Shown here piece by piece: positions 1 through 8,029 of a stretch of DNA of 64,000 nucleotides (within the stretch, counting starts at the first letter, position 1; the number at the start of each line of letters is the position of its first letter). Below the pieces are notes generated by a model. The model was not told where the DNA came from and searched no databases. It saw only the letters and a program-made list of their open reading frames with translations. Source of the DNA: Haloterrigena sp. KLK7 (GTDB lineage Archaea; Halobacteriota; Halobacteria; Halobacteriales; Natrialbaceae); the NCBI RefSeq assembly GCF_037914945.1, contig NZ_CP149788.1:62001-126000 (forward strand). The letters are read 5' to 3'. The position numbers and the translations under genes were made by a program.

Positions 1-184
1 CGCTCCCGGCCATCAGCTCCTCGACCGCTGCCGAATCGACGAGCAGGGCGGACACGACGAACGACGCGGCGAGCCAGCCGAGCGCGCGACGCCAGCGCCG
101 AAGGTACAGGTGGCCGAACCCAGTGAGGAACACCGCCAGCAGCGCTGCGATCCACGGCCGTTTCTGCGATATCGATCGGCCCAT
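1..184 (-). CDS. Small multi-pass membrane protein, partial (runs off the left edge)
   Basis: Only the first 61 codons lie in the window, reading leftward from an ATG at 184. The protein begins MGRSISQKRPWIAALLAV and continues with the pattern TGFGHLYLRRWRRALGWL, then a second hydrophobic stretch. This basic start followed by a GHLYLRRW motif is familiar from short haloarchaeal membrane proteins that often end in a zinc ribbon (DUF7575-like), a family assignment made from memory. The C-terminal part cannot be seen. The TetR-type operator at 189-202 begins five bases upstream of the ATG, so the gene is probably controlled by the TetR regulator at 1068-1679. Function unknown. Confidence 0.7.
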   Translation of the reverse strand, partial: MGRSISQKRPWIAALLAVFLTGFGHLYLRRWRRALGWLAASFVVSALLVDSAAVEELMAGS

Positions 185-188
185 GTCC

Positions 189-202
189 TGACTAATCAGT
201 CA
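189..202. promoter_or_regulatory. TetR-type operator, copy A
   Basis: TGACTAATCAGTCA reads TGACTGATTAGTCA on the other strand. That matches copy C (1895-1908) at 13 of 14 positions and copy B (1795-1808) at 11 of 14. It sits five bases upstream of the leftward start at 184 and about 140 bases before the rightward VTT gene. All three copies fit TGAYTGAWTRGTCA. Binding by the linked TetR protein is inferred. Confidence 0.6.
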
Positions 203-342
203 GGAGGTAAAAGTCTTCGCGATGCCATCGCTCTCCGTCGAGTACTCGGCGCGCGATGGACGCGAAACGCGGATCCCGAACGCTTCGCCACCGGAACCGG
301 TAGAGGACACCGATCGATACCGGTCCTCCGACCACGACATAC

Positions 343-930
343 ATGCAAACCGAACGCTTACCCGACCGGGCCACGATTCTCCAACCGTCGTTCATGCTCG
401 AGATGCTGATCGCCGCCGTCGCCGGGGGACTCGAGGCCGTCGTCGAGACGGCGACGGGCTGGCCCGGAATGGGGGTTATCTTCGTCTATTCGTTTCTGAT
501 CGCGTTCGTGCTTCCCGGCCCGAGCGAGATCGTGCTGGTCGCGCCGCTCGATCTCGGCCTGCCGTCGTGGGCGCAACTCTCGAGTATCATGCTCGTGAGC
601 GCGATCGGAAAGGCCGCCGGAAGCGTGCTGGCGTTTCATATCGGTCAGGAGGTCAAAGAGGCCGGACCGATAACGCGATGGCTGCGCGAGTCACGGTGGG
701 ATATCCTGAAATGGTCGGAGAAGCGCTCCGTTCAGCTCGCAAAGCAGTACGGGTACGGCGGAATGGCCCTCGCCCTGTCCGTCCCGTTCTTTCCCGACAC
801 GATCTCGATCTACGCGTTCGCCGTCCTCGAAACGGACTACGTGAAATTCGCCGTCGCGACGTTTTTCGGGAGTCTCGGACGTCTCGTCGTCACGGCCGGA
901 TTCGTCGGCGGGCTCTGGACGGTGTTTTGA
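343..930 (+). CDS. VTT/YqaA-type (SNARE-associated, DedA-related) membrane protein
   Basis: A 195-residue integral membrane protein. Hydrophobic segments occur near residues 20-35, 45-65, 80-105 and 150-195. The motif FVLPGPSEIVLVAPLDLGLPSW resembles the re-entrant loop of the VTT fold, with Pro and acidic residues inside a membrane stretch. An amphipathic basic middle (WLRESRWDILKWSEKRS) precedes the sequence GYGGMALALSVPFFPDTISIYAFAV, also typical of YqaA-like proteins. DedA/VTT proteins are linked to lipid scrambling and proton-dependent membrane homeostasis; the role here is not known. A second ATG at 394 (MLEML) may be the true start because the first 17 residues are not family-like. It lies between two TetR operators and faces the regulator gene convergently. 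Confidence 0.75.
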   Translation: MQTERLPDRATILQPSFMLEMLIAAVAGGLEAVVETATGWPGMGVIFVYSFLIAFVLPGPSEIVLVAPLDLGLPSWAQLSSIMLVSAIGKAAGSVLAFHIGQEVKEAGPITRWLRESRWDILKWSEKRSVQLAKQYGYGGMALALSVPFFPDTISIYAFAVLETDYVKFAVATFFGSLGRLVVTAGFVGGLWTVF

Positions 931-1067
931 GCCCGAGCGGTCCGTCTCCGGCGGAACCGTCTCCATACCGGAGCCGTCGACGAAACTGTACCACAGGCCC
1001 CGTTCTCGATAGTCCGAACGCGTGAAAGCGACCCCACCCGACGTGTGTCCGATCGGCGCTCGCCGTT

Positions 1068-1679
1068 TCACTCGTCGACGAGGAGATACTCCCGAACGTA
1101 TCGATCGAACGCGGCACGGCTGTCTTCGAGGACGCCCTCGTCGTCGTTGGTGACGCGAAGCATCATCGTTCCGAGGAAGACGTTTTGGAAGAGCGCCGCC
1201 GTTTGCTGGGGGTCGACCTCCCGAAACACGCCCTGTTCGATCCCCGACCGAATCGTGTGTGCGACGTGTTTTCGGACGAACTGATCGCTCCGGGTGAAGT
1301 ACTCCCGGTAGTCGTCGTCGTGGGCCGCCTGTGAGCGAAGTTCGACGACCGCTTGCGTGAACTCGGTCGGCATTGCGGTGTCGCCGAATCCGAACGTGTG
1401 GTCGACGATTCCCTCGATGTGATCGTCCGCGCCCCCCTCTCCATACGTGGGAATCTGTCCCTCGATCTGATCCAACATAAACTCGAGGAAATCGAGGAGG
1501 AGGTCGTCCTTGCTGTCGTAGTGGTGATACAGCAGCGACTTGCTCTTCGAGAACTCGTCTCCGATCCGCTGGATCGTGAGCTCGCTGTACCCGTGTTCAC
1601 AGAGCGCGGTGTACGTCGCGCTCATGATGGCGCCGCGAGTTCCGCCCGGATCCTCGAGGAACGGTGGTAGTTCTGTCAT
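1068..1679 (-). CDS. TetR/AcrR family transcriptional regulator
   Basis: 203 residues. The N-terminal TetR helix-turn-helix spans about residues 10-60 (TRGAIMSATYTALCEHGYSELTIQRIGDEF, then SKSLLYHHYDSKDDLL, the usual S-x-x-x-Y-x-H-[FY]-x-x-K-x-x-L signature). The C-terminal ligand and dimerisation domain is acidic, 140 residues, with no known ligand. The gene is divergent from the RND exporter at 2038. Two operator-like repeats lie in the gap between them: copy B sits just upstream of this gene's own TATA-like sequence (TTTTTATAG on the minus strand, about 1785-1793). Autoregulation and control of the exporter are the natural reading. Such pairs usually respond to hydrophobic or lipid-like compounds; that part is inference. 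Confidence 0.9.
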   Translation of the reverse strand: MTELPPFLEDPGGTRGAIMSATYTALCEHGYSELTIQRIGDEFSKSKSLLYHHYDSKDDLLLDFLEFMLDQIEGQIPTYGEGGADDHIEGIVDHTFGFGDTAMPTEFTQAVVELRSQAAHDDDYREYFTRSDQFVRKHVAHTIRSGIEQGVFREVDPQQTAALFQNVFLGTMMLRVTNDDEGVLEDSRAAFDRYVREYLLVDE

Positions 1680-1794
1680 CGTGATCGCTTCCGAGCTCCG
1701 CCCGCTTTACCGACGGCGACCTGATGTCGGTTCCGATTCGATTCCGTGATACCCGCCATGCTGAATACCGTATACCACTACCAGCTATAAAAAT

Positions 1795-1808
1795 TGATTG
1801 AATGGTCA
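1795..1808. promoter_or_regulatory. TetR-type operator, copy B
   Basis: TGATTGAATGGTCA matches the complement of copy C at 12 of 14 positions and lies exactly 100 bases before it. It abuts the minus-strand TATA-like element (1785-1793) of the tetR gene, so it is placed for autorepression. Confidence 0.55.
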
Positions 1809-1880
1809 GTCTCTGACGGCGACGATATATCTCTATCTATAGCCACTGAAGCGTGATATGGCTGCCCGAAGAGAGAAAGT

Positions 1881-1908
1881 ATATAAGTACTAATTGACTA
1901 TTCAGTCA
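1881..1908 (+). promoter_or_regulatory. Exporter promoter: TATA box plus TetR-type operator, copy C
   Basis: TATATAAG (1881-1888) is a good archaeal TATA box. TGACTATTCAGTCA (1895-1908) lies between it and the expected transcription start near 1910, the classical place for a repressor to block initiation. The operator matches copies A and B. Confidence 0.65.
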
Positions 1909-1912
1909 GTAC

Positions 1913-2041
1913 ATGACAGCGGAACTGAGACGGGCGACCGAGACGACACCGACCGGCCGTATCCGGGGGTACTCCTCGCCCAGTAGAGCGTCGAGCATTG
2001 CGAACGATACCGCGGGAGACGGAGGTCGATCCGGTAGATGA
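1913..2041 (+). CDS. Possible 42-aa leader ORF coupled to the exporter gene
   Basis: The ATG at 1913 lies 25-30 bases after the TATA box, where a leaderless mRNA would begin. The frame runs 42 codons and its TGA overlaps the exporter ATG as ATGA (2038-2041). GGAGGT at 2021-2026 is correctly spaced to serve as ribosome binding site for the exporter. The peptide (begins MTAELRRATETTP) resembles no protein I know and may be only a transcribed leader. The precise ATGA junction is the reason to list it. Confidence 0.25.
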   Translation: MTAELRRATETTPTGRIRGYSSPSRASSIANDTAGDGGRSGR

Positions 2042-5000
2042 GTTGGATCGACCGGATCGCCGAGACGGTCACAAACTACAGCCGGCCCGTGATCGCCGTC
2101 ATGCTCGTGCTCACGGTTATCGCGGGCGCCGGTGCCGGAATGGTCGAGCAGTCCTCGTCGCTCGATCAGTTCCAGAGCGACACCGAGGAAGCGCAGAAAA
2201 TGGAGTACGTCGAGGCGAACTTCTCGACCGGTCAGGAGAACACGTCGGCGGCGCAAGTGATCGTCAGGGGTGAGAACGTCCTCGCACAGGAGTCGATGGT
2301 CGAGACGCTCCGGTTGCAACAGTCGTTCCGGGAGAACGAGACGATCAACCGGACGCTCGTCGACGACCAGCCGACGGTCGGCGCGGCGAACCTCATCGCG
2401 ATCTCGTCGATCACCGGCGACCAACAGCGCGAACTCGAGGCGACGGCCGCGGAATTCGAGGAACTGAACGCGACCGTTCGGGAGGAACGCGCCGCGCTGG
2501 AACAGCGGAGCGACGAACTGAACGCGACCCAACGGGACCTCCGTACGGCCCTCGAGACGCTGCGGGAGGACCCCTCGGCATCGCCGCGCGCACAGTTCGA
2601 TGCGGTCGACGAGAACTCGTCGGTCGACCTGAACGAGACGCAGTACGCGACGTTCAACGAGTCGGCACAGCTGCTCCGGAACGCCGAGGACGAGTCGCAG
2701 GCCGAAGAGGCCTACCGGCTCGGCACCCAGGGCGTGCTCGCCGACGAGTACGAGGCCCTCGAGCAGCGCAGTGCGGACCTCGAGTCGCAGGCCGCGCGAC
2801 TGGAGGAACTCGGCGCCGAACTGGAGGACCAACGGGCGGCCCTCGAGAACGCCTCGTCCCCGACACTGGAAGAACAGATCGACGCGCTCGAGTCGATGAA
2901 CGCCACGGAGTACGAACGCGCGCTCGGTGCCGTGCTGGGCGAGGACGCGTCCGGCCAGCTGAGCGGACTGGCGTTCATGCCGACGGGCTACGAAGCGGGA
3001 TCGACGAGCGCGAACGCGACGATGCTGCTGGTCACCCACCAGAGCGAGGGCGGTGGCGGTCAGGGTGGAACGGTCTCCGACGAACTCGTCGACGCGCAAC
3101 TGGCGATGCAGTCCATCGCGAACGACGAGTTCGGGGCCGACGGATCCGACGTCATCGTCTTCGGCGGCGGCATCATGGGCGAGGAGATCAACAACTCGAT
3201 GGGCGACAGCTTGGCGATCGTCGGCCCCCTCGCGCTGTTGTTCGTCGTCGTCGCCCTGATCGTCGCGTACCGCGATCTGCTTGACATCCTGCTGGGCCTG
3301 TTCGGGATCGCCGTCGTCCTCGTCTGGACGTTCGGCTTTATGGGCTGGGCCGGGATCGACTTCAACCAGATGTTCATCGCGGTCCCGGTGTTGCTGATCG
3401 GGCTCTCGATCGACTACGCGATCCACATCTTCATGCGCCACCGCGAGCAGCGCCAGGAGGGCGGTGCGTACGGCGACGACGATACTCGCGGGTCGATGCG
3501 GGTCGCGCTGGCCGGCGTCGGCATCGCGCTCATTCTGGTGACCGCGACGACGGCCATCGGGTTCCTCTCGAACATGACGAGTCCGGTGCCACCGATTCAG
3601 GACTTCGGCATCGTGAGCGCGGTCGGGATCACGGTCGCCCTACTCGTGTTCGCCGTTCTGGTGCCGGCGCTGAAAGTCGAACTCGACGGCTTCCTCGAGA
3701 ACCACGGATACGATCGGAAGAAGCGCGCGTTCGGGACTGGCGGTGGCCGGTTCAGCCAGCTCCTCTCCACCGGTTCGACGGCGGCGCGACGGATGCCGCT
3801 CGTCATCATCCTCGTCGCCGTCCTCGTGAGCGCTGGCGGAGCGTACGGCGCGACGCAGGTCGACACCAGCTTCAATCAGGAGGACTTCATCGCCGAGGAC
3901 CCGCCGGAGTGGACGAACGACCTCCCCGAACCGTTCAAGCCGGGCGACTACTCGATGAAGGAGAACCTCGAGTTCGTCAACCAGCACTTCGTTCGGGAGG
4001 ACTCCCAGGCGCAGATCCTCGTCGAGGGGAACGTGACCGATCCGGAGACGTTACAGCGGCTCGAGGCGGCCGAGAACGAGACGGCCGCCAGCGACGTCGC
4101 CGTCACCCTCTCGAGCGGCGAGGCCGACGTCCAGAGTCCCCTCCGGACGATGCGGCAGGTCGCCGACCGGAACGAGTCGTTCAACGCGACGTTCACCGCG
4201 GCCGATACCGACGGCGACGGCGTGCCCGATCGGAACGTCGAACAGGTGTACGACGAACTGTTCGAAACCGCCCCCAATGAAGCGGGAGCGGTCATCCACC
4301 AGACGGAGGATGGCGACTACGAGGCCGTTCGAATGGTCGTTTCGACGAGCGGCACCGCGGCCATGAGCGACGTCACGACCGAGATGCGATCCATCGCGGA
4401 CGGGATCGACGGGAACGGCCTCGAGGCCACCGCGACCGGTCAGACGATCCTGTTCGACATCGTTCAGGAGCAGCTGATGGACACGGTCATCGAGAGCCTG
4501 CTGATCACCCTCGTGGCCGTCTTCGCCTTCCTGATGGTCGCCTACCGGCTTACCAAGGGAAGCGCGACCCTCGGTGCGGTGACGCTGCTCCCGGTCGTGT
4601 TCAGTGTCTCGTGGATCCTCGGGACGATGTACCTGCTCGAGATCCCGTTCAACGTCATGACGGGGATGATCACGAGCCTCACCGTCGGGCTCGGCGTCGC
4701 CTACAGCATCCACATGAGCGAGCGCTACAGCCTCGAGCTGGAACGGACCGGGTCGGTCTGGGAGGCGATGTCCCGGACGGTCACCGGCACCGGCGGCGCG
4801 CTGCTCGGCAGTGCCGCGACGACCGTCGGTGGCTTCGGCGTGCTCGCCTTCGCCATCCTCCCGCCGCTCCAGCAGTTCGGGATCATCACCGGGATGACGA
4901 TCGTCTACGCGTTCCTCGCGAGCGTGCTCGTCCTCCCGAGTCTGCTCGTGGTCTGGACGAAGTACTTCGGCCCGGACGTCTCGTTCGACGCGCCGAGTAG

Positions 5001-5070
5001 TTCGCCCGCGCCTACGGCCAGCGACGGCGGGCAACCGACGGACGGGTCGGAGTCACGAACGAAGAAGTAA
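2038..5070 (+). CDS. RND superfamily / MMPL-type exporter
   Basis: A 1010-residue membrane transporter with the duplicated RND layout: TM1 at about residues 17-35, a large extracytoplasmic loop (about 36-380), a TM cluster (about 390-550), TM7 near 586-610, a second loop (about 615-810) and a final TM cluster (about 815-965). The first loop is rich in Glu, Gln and Leu heptads, suggesting a coiled coil. The TM4-like motif is GLSIDYAIH in the first half and GLGVAYSIH in the second, so the proton-relay Asp is seen only in the first repeat. Such MMPL/HpnN-like proteins export lipids or hydrophobic compounds using the proton gradient; the substrate is unknown. Control by the divergent TetR is likely. 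A GGAGGT site lies 11 bases upstream of the ATG. Confidence 0.9.
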   Translation: MSWIDRIAETVTNYSRPVIAVMLVLTVIAGAGAGMVEQSSSLDQFQSDTEEAQKMEYVEANFSTGQENTSAAQVIVRGENVLAQESMVETLRLQQSFRENETINRTLVDDQPTVGAANLIAISSITGDQQRELEATAAEFEELNATVREERAALEQRSDELNATQRDLRTALETLREDPSASPRAQFDAVDENSSVDLNETQYATFNESAQLLRNAEDESQAEEAYRLGTQGVLADEYEALEQRSADLESQAARLEELGAELEDQRAALENASSPTLEEQIDALESMNATEYERALGAVLGEDASGQLSGLAFMPTGYEAGSTSANATMLLVTHQSEGGGGQGGTVSDELVDAQLAMQSIANDEFGADGSDVIVFGGGIMGEEINNSMGDSLAIVGPLALLFVVVALIVAYRDLLDILLGLFGIAVVLVWTFGFMGWAGIDFNQMFIAVPVLLIGLSIDYAIHIFMRHREQRQEGGAYGDDDTRGSMRVALAGVGIALILVTATTAIGFLSNMTSPVPPIQDFGIVSAVGITVALLVFAVLVPALKVELDGFLENHGYDRKKRAFGTGGGRFSQLLSTGSTAARRMPLVIILVAVLVSAGGAYGATQVDTSFNQEDFIAEDPPEWTNDLPEPFKPGDYSMKENLEFVNQHFVREDSQAQILVEGNVTDPETLQRLEAAENETAASDVAVTLSSGEADVQSPLRTMRQVADRNESFNATFTAADTDGDGVPDRNVEQVYDELFETAPNEAGAVIHQTEDGDYEAVRMVVSTSGTAAMSDVTTEMRSIADGIDGNGLEATATGQTILFDIVQEQLMDTVIESLLITLVAVFAFLMVAYRLTKGSATLGAVTLLPVVFSVSWILGTMYLLEIPFNVMTGMITSLTVGLGVAYSIHMSERYSLELERTGSVWEAMSRTVTGTGGALLGSAATTVGGFGVLAFAILPPLQQFGIITGMTIVYAFLASVLVLPSLLVVWTKYFGPDVSFDAPSSSPAPTASDGGQPTDGSESRTKK

Positions 5071-5169
5071 CGTCCGGCCCGTACTGACGAGGAGCACTCT
5101 CCTCGGTTTCCGACCGGGAAACGACGTACTCGGGAGACTCTCCCAGTGATCGTGTCTCCGTTAGATCGG

Positions 5170-5274
5170 TCACTCGGACTCGTGTTCTTCTATCGCGATC
5201 TCGGCGGCACGGTTCTGGAGCCATTCGTCGTCTTTCACTAGTGCGATAACGAAGTCCGTATCGACGTAGATCAC
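5170..5274 (-). pseudogene. Truncated PIN-domain toxin (VapC-type), N-terminal fragment
   Basis: Starts at GTG 5274, seven bases after the antitoxin stop, and reads M/V-IYVDTDFVIALVKDDEWL, the typical first strand and first catalytic Asp (D5) of PIN ribonucleases. A TGA ends it after 34 residues, whereas VapC toxins have about 120-140. No other frame downstream restores PIN sequence with the remaining acidic residues, so the toxin appears inactivated by deletion rather than by a simple frameshift. Confidence 0.7.
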
Positions 5275-5280
5275 CGATAG

Positions 5281-5532
5281 TTACTCGGTCACTTCGTCTA
5301 TGGCGTCTTCTCGAGCGGCCTCACGCGACTCTCGTTTGATCTGCTCGACAGATTTGTCGTCGAAGGCGTCACCGACAGCGTCACGGAGCCCTTCGATCGG
5401 GTCATCTTTGAGTGGAATCAGTTCGACCCTGTCCTCGAGTTCGACGACACGGTAGCGATCGCCGTGTTTCTCCCGGATCTCGTTGGGGATGACGATTCGT
5501 CCCCGATCGTCCGCCTCCACCGTGTTACTCAT
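5281..5532 (-). CDS. AbrB/MazE/SpoVT family DNA-binding antitoxin
   Basis: 83 residues. The N-terminal half (MSNTVEADDRGRIVIPNEIREKHGDRYRVVELEDRVELIPL) is a swapped-hairpin AbrB domain with the conserved D-x-x-G-R-[IV]-x-[IL]-P core. The acidic tail (from about residue 45) is the part that would neutralise a toxin. In haloarchaea this type is normally followed by a VapC-like PIN RNase, and here the remnant of one follows after a 6-base gap. The protein is probably an orphan antitoxin that can still autoregulate its promoter. Confidence 0.85.
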   Translation of the reverse strand: MSNTVEADDRGRIVIPNEIREKHGDRYRVVELEDRVELIPLKDDPIEGLRDAVGDAFDDKSVEQIKRESREAAREDAIDEVTE

Positions 5533-5691
5533 CGTATTTATACCACTCCGGGAATAGTCAAAAAACCTCCACGAGATCTATTTCCTTCCCCGCCGTCTCT
5601 CGACGAGACATCTTCGATCGGAGACGGTCGCTCGAGCGTACGAACGGCGATCGAAAACGCGAAATCTTGATATCTCACGGCTCGCCAGTTC

Positions 5692-6450
5692 GTGGCGTAT
5701 GCCCCGGCGAAGATCACTCGGTTCTCGATTCTCGGTATCGAAGCGATGCGTACGCCGCGGTGGTCGCTCGTGACGCACTCAGAGCAGTCCGACGAGGACG
5801 TCAAGGACGTCGTCCAGCGCTACTGGAACGGGCGCGCCGACGCCTACGACGACGACGGAATCTCGGGCGTCCACGACGCCGAGCAGCGCGAGGCGTGGCT
5901 GTCGGTGCTCCGGACCTGGACCGGCGAGCCGTCGCGACGCGTGCTCGACCTCGGCTGTGGAACGGGCACGGTCTCGCTGCTGCTGGCGGAACTGGGGCAC
6001 GACGTCACGGGCGTCGACCTGTCGCCCCGAATGCTCGAGCGCGCTCGAGCGAAGGCGCGGGAGGCGGACCGCTCGATCGAGTTCCGCACCGGGGACGCCG
6101 AGGCGGTAGCGGTGCCCGATAACGCCTACGACGTGGTGACGGCGCGCCATCTCATCTGGACGCTGCCGAACCCCTCGAACGCGCTGCGGGAGTGGCGCCG
6201 AGTCGTCCGACCCGGCGGGCGCATCGTCCTCGTCGAGGGCTACTGGGACTTCCCCCAGCCGTGGGAGGAGTACCGCGAGATCCACGACGACCTGCCGCTG
6301 TATCACGGTCGCCCGCCCGAGGCGCTGGTCGATTTCGTCGCGGACCACGGCCTCGAGGAGATCGAACACGAATCGCTGACGGAGCCGGTCCTCTGGGGGG
6401 AGGAGCCGGAGCAGGACCTGTATATCGTGGGCATCGACGTTCCCGAGTAA
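5692..6450 (+). CDS. Class I SAM-dependent methyltransferase
   Basis: 252 residues in the longest frame. The Rossmann core has motif I VLDLGCGTGTVSLLL, motif II VTGVDLSPRMLERAR and motif III-like FRTGDAEAVAVPDNAYDVVTARHLIWTLPNP, ending with RPGGRIVLVEGYW. The family acts on small molecules or lipids; the substrate cannot be told. Start choice is open: a TATA-like TTGATATC near 5667 favours the ATG at 5692, but conserved sequence begins only around the GTG at 5770 (THSEQSDEDVKDVVQRYW), so an N-terminal overextension of 26 residues is possible. It converges on the ABC operon that follows, with 34 bases between them. Confidence 0.85.
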   Translation: MAYAPAKITRFSILGIEAMRTPRWSLVTHSEQSDEDVKDVVQRYWNGRADAYDDDGISGVHDAEQREAWLSVLRTWTGEPSRRVLDLGCGTGTVSLLLAELGHDVTGVDLSPRMLERARAKAREADRSIEFRTGDAEAVAVPDNAYDVVTARHLIWTLPNPSNALREWRRVVRPGGRIVLVEGYWDFPQPWEEYREIHDDLPLYHGRPPEALVDFVADHGLEEIEHESLTEPVLWGEEPEQDLYIVGIDVPE

Positions 6451-6484
6451 CGACGGCCGCCGAGACCGCGGTCGATCCCTCGAG

Positions 6485-8029
6485 TCACTCGCCGTTCAGG
6501 GAGACCGACTCGAGCCCGTACGCCGACTCCGTCGGATGGGGCTCGTAGCCGCGGACGGCAGTCGCGGTCGCGATGACGTTCGTGTAGTTCGTTATCACCG
6601 CGATCGGCACTTCGTCCGCGATGATCGACTGGACCTCGTGATATCGCTCCCGCCGCGCCTCGGTGTCCTCGAGTTCCCGCGCCTCCTCGAGCAGCGCATC
6701 GACGCGGTCGTTCTCGTACCCGTGGTGTAGCGACGCCGCCGTCGAGTGGACCAGCTGCGTGAGCCGGTCGGGATCGGGGTACCAGAGGGTCCCCCACGAC
6801 GTGAAGTACGCGTCGAACGAGCCCCGGCCGGCTCGGTCGACCATCGCACTGTACTCGAGGACCGTCACGTCGAACTCGATCCCGACGGCGGCGAGGTGGT
6901 CCTGCATCACTTCGGCGATGAGCGGGAGGCTCCTGGCGTCGTAGGTGAGACACTCGACGGAGAGGGACGTCCCGTCGCGGGTTCGCGGCCCGTCGGCGCC
7001 GCCAGTCCAGCCGGCCTCGGCGAGCAGCTCCCGGGCCCGGTCCGGGTCGTACGGATTCGGCTCGAGATCCGGATTCGCCCACGCCGTGATCGACGGCGAA
7101 AACGGACTGACGGCGGGATCGCTGACGCCGTCGAGGAGCGACTCGGCGATCTCGCCGCGATCGATCGCGAGGGAGACCGCCCGTCGAACGCGGTCGTCGT
7201 CGAACGGTTCCGAGTCGGTATCGAACGTGAGGAACCGTATCCGCGGCACCGCCGGCGTGTAGACGTCGATTCCGTCGGTCGACTCGAGCGAGTCGACCGT
7301 CTCGTGGGGGAGGATCCGCGCCATCTCGAGCTCGCCGCTCTCGAGTTTCATCCGACGCGTCTGATCGTCGGCGACGACCTCGTAGCGGACGGACTCGAGG
7401 GCGGGCGACTGCCCGTAGTAGTCGTCGTTGCGGACGGTTCGAACCTCGGTCTCGGGATCCAGCGAGTCGACGGCGAACGGGCCGGTGGCGTACAGGTCGG
7501 CGACCGACCCGTCCGCGTCGACGGCGTCGGGACTGAGGATCACCGCTTCGTTGCGCGAGAGATGTGCCGGCAACGGAGCGAACGGCGTCGACGTCGTCAC
7601 GGCGACAGTGGTCTCGTCGACCGCCTCGATGGTTTCGATCGGAACGTCCGCGAACGCGGTCGCGTCGGCGGTCCGGCGCAGCGAGTCGACGACGGCCGCC
7701 GCGTCGACGTCGGTGTCGTCGTGAAACGTGACGTCCTCCCGGAGCCGGAACTCCCACCGCCGATCGTCGAGTCGCTCCCACTCGGTCGCCAGTTCGGGGG
7801 CCGGCTCGGCGTCGTGATCGACGCCCAGCAGCGCCTCCGTGATTCCGAGCCGTCGAAGGATGCTCCCGCCGTCGAGGGGATCCCGGGTCGGTTTCCACGG
7901 GCTGCCGATTCTGAATTCGGCGGTATCGGCGTCGCTCGAGAGACAGCCGGCGACGGCGAGCGTCGCGGCTCCGAGCGTCGTTTGCAGCGCGGTTCGGCGA
8001 TCCATCGTGCGGTGACCGTCGCGTGTCAT
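6485..8029 (-). CDS. ABC transporter substrate-binding lipoprotein, peptide/nickel family (SBP_bac_5)
   Basis: 514 residues, last gene of a four-gene leftward operon. The leader MDRRTALQTTLGAATLAVAGC has a twin-arginine pair and a lipobox Cys, so the mature protein is exported folded and lipid-anchored outside. The body has cluster C binding-protein features (ELATEWERLDDRRWEFRLREDVTFHD, then ATGPFAVDSLDPETEV and VRRAVSLAIDRGEIAESLL). The motif GSPWKPTRDPLDGGSILRRLGITEALL recalls NikA/CntA-like metal or metallophore binders more than DppA, so nickel is a candidate ligand (inference). The ATG at 8029 overlaps the ATPase stop as ATGA, which decides this start although a second Met nine codons in begins the signal peptide. 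Confidence 0.88.
   Translation of the reverse strand: MTRDGHRTMDRRTALQTTLGAATLAVAGCLSSDADTAEFRIGSPWKPTRDPLDGGSILRRLGITEALLGVDHDAEPAPELATEWERLDDRRWEFRLREDVTFHDDTDVDAAAVVDSLRRTADATAFADVPIETIEAVDETTVAVTTSTPFAPLPAHLSRNEAVILSPDAVDADGSVADLYATGPFAVDSLDPETEVRTVRNDDYYGQSPALESVRYEVVADDQTRRMKLESGELEMARILPHETVDSLESTDGIDVYTPAVPRIRFLTFDTDSEPFDDDRVRRAVSLAIDRGEIAESLLDGVSDPAVSPFSPSITAWANPDLEPNPYDPDRARELLAEAGWTGGADGPRTRDGTSLSVECLTYDARSLPLIAEVMQDHLAAVGIEFDVTVLEYSAMVDRAGRGSFDAYFTSWGTLWYPDPDRLTQLVHSTAASLHHGYENDRVDALLEEARELEDTEARRERYHEVQSIIADEVPIAVITNYTNVIATATAVRGYEPHPTESAYGLESVSLNGE

Noticed and set aside
1906-3441. A 511-codon minus-strand open frame, and similar long frames opposite the exporter, ABC and TRAP genes
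   Set aside because: They are antisense shadows caused by GC-rich third positions: Arg/His/Asp-rich translations without any family motif, fully inside strong genes.
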